Assembly: GCA_016938515.1 (NCBI GenBank)
Contig: JAFGUM010000151.1
Coordinates: 1 to 7,125, forward strand
Origin: Spirochaetales bacterium
Lineage (GTDB): Bacteria; Spirochaetota; Spirochaetia; Treponematales; UBA12059
DNA: 7,125 nt
Direction: 5' to 3'
This document shows, piece after piece, positions 6,516-7,125 of the stretch (positions are counted from its first letter, which is position 1; every line of letters begins with the position of its first letter). Below the pieces are notes generated by a model. The model saw only the letters and a list, made by a program, of their open reading frames with translations. It did no database searches and had not been told where the DNA came from. The position numbers and the translations under genes are program-made.

Positions 6516-7125
6516 GATGCCGCCCTTTCCACCTTGCGCTTTGCCATTTTGCCACGCACAACCTGGGCTGTCTGCTGGTCACCCAGGTAAATACCAATCT
6601 TTTTGATATTGGCAGCGGTTTCGGGAATTTTTACCTTTTCAAACAGGTTGACGCGCTGCGTCGTCGTACGCAGCTCTTTTTCAAGCCTGAGAATCTGTTC
6701 CTCCAGCACCTTTATTTCAAGGTCGAGCGATAGCATCGAGCGAAGCCTCTCGAGAGCCTGATCCACCCACAGCGGCATGGTAAACAGGTCGTAGTCGTCA
6801 ATGGTAAAATCAGCGCCTTTGAACACCGGAATATCGACGCCGGCTATGTTGCCGCTGGCGGTGCGTATGCTGCCCGCCTGGATAATCCAGCTGCCATCAT
6901 CACGGCGTATCGCGTCTTCTTCGCCAAAGACCGCTATCCACGCCTGGAACTCTGCCATGTGCCTGTCCCGCTCCGCCGCGAGCTCCCTGGCGTGGGTTTC
7001 AATATTGCGTATCTCGGTCTGCAGTTGCTGTTTTTTGAGCTGAAGCGTTGGCAAGTAGCGCTTGTACATCTTGAGCGCATCCTTCTGCTTCTTCAGCTCA
7101 TTCTTGGTCAGCTTTATCTTTGCCA
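6512..7125 (-). CDS. atpD: V-type ATP synthase subunit D (central rotor shaft), start cut by window edge
   Basis: Subunit D is the rotating central shaft that passes torque between the catalytic A3B3 head and the membrane ring. The minus-strand sequence at the right edge reads TG GCA AAG..., giving AKIKLTKNELKKQKDALK, the classic family N-terminus. The missing base is therefore almost certainly the A of the ATG, and the full protein would be 204 residues. A shorter start at the ATG at 7069 would remove this conserved segment and is wrong. Long antiparallel coiled-coil helices lie at about residues 3-60 and 133-175. The C-terminal block includes KVKIPETAANIKKIGIYLGD and QQTAQVVRGK, also typical. 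Its TGA overlaps the atpI start codon as ATGA. In spirochetes, genes for subunits A and B would normally lie just upstream, beyond this window. Confidence 0.97.
   Translation of the reverse strand, partial: AKIKLTKNELKKQKDALKMYKRYLPTLQLKKQQLQTEIRNIETHARELAAERDRHMAEFQAWIAVFGEEDAIRRDDGSWIIQAGSIRTASGNIAGVDIPVFKGADFTIDDYDLFTMPLWVDQALERLRSMLSLDLEIKVLEEQILRLEKELRTTTQRVNLFEKVKIPETAANIKKIGIYLGDQQTAQVVRGKMAKRKVERAAS

Noticed and set aside
5847..6590. 247-codon plus-strand frame opposite atpI
   Set aside because: It is antisense to a clear V-ATPase subunit, has no motif and no ribosome site worth noting. The same applies to the plus-strand frames at 1123-1686, 4942-5529 and 5809-6393.

Overview
The window looks like GC-rich chromosomal DNA from a spirochete of the Treponema/Spirochaeta type. 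This is an inference from gene content: a V-type ATP synthase with gene order D-I-K, an IspG with the unusual segment QTMWKAP, a degenerate PilZ protein, and a secreted TPR-like protein. No species can be named from the sequence alone. I see no insertion sequence, CRISPR array, tRNA, rRNA or other sign of mobile DNA. Codon style looks uniform and nearly every base is used.

Layout. On the plus strand, at the left, lie the 3' part of a PilZ-type (c-di-GMP receptor-like) gene (1-447) and an ArsR-family regulator (471-824). Everything else is on the minus strand, read from right to left. First come three V-type ATP synthase genes: atpD (lacking only the first base of its start codon), atpI and atpK. 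They end in a clear rho-independent terminator at 4169-4202. A second minus-strand group follows: a membrane-anchored metallo-beta-lactamase-fold protein (3146-4138), ispG (2043-3089), and an exported TPR-like protein (805-2046). The last of these runs tail-to-tail into the ArsR gene with a 20-base overlap.

How the genes work together. AtpD (central rotor shaft), AtpI (membrane stator with the essential arginine) and AtpK (rotor ring) are core parts of one ion-coupled rotary ATPase. AtpK carries Thr, two Gln and Glu at positions expected for sodium binding, so sodium coupling is likely. IspG makes HMBPP in the MEP isoprenoid pathway with a [4Fe-4S] cluster. The MBL-fold protein and the TPR-like protein have no obvious biochemical link to it. 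Three gene junctions are ATGA stop/start overlaps (atpD-atpI, atpI-atpK, ispG-TPR), suggesting translational coupling.

I did not find a previously undescribed system. The points most worth a second look are: a promoter-like sequence placed so that the ispG mRNA would be leaderless or nearly so; the terminator sitting only about 30 bases before the MBL start codon; the altered HCTG-type motif in the MBL protein; the loss of standard metal-site residues in the ArsR protein; and the convergent gene overlap.
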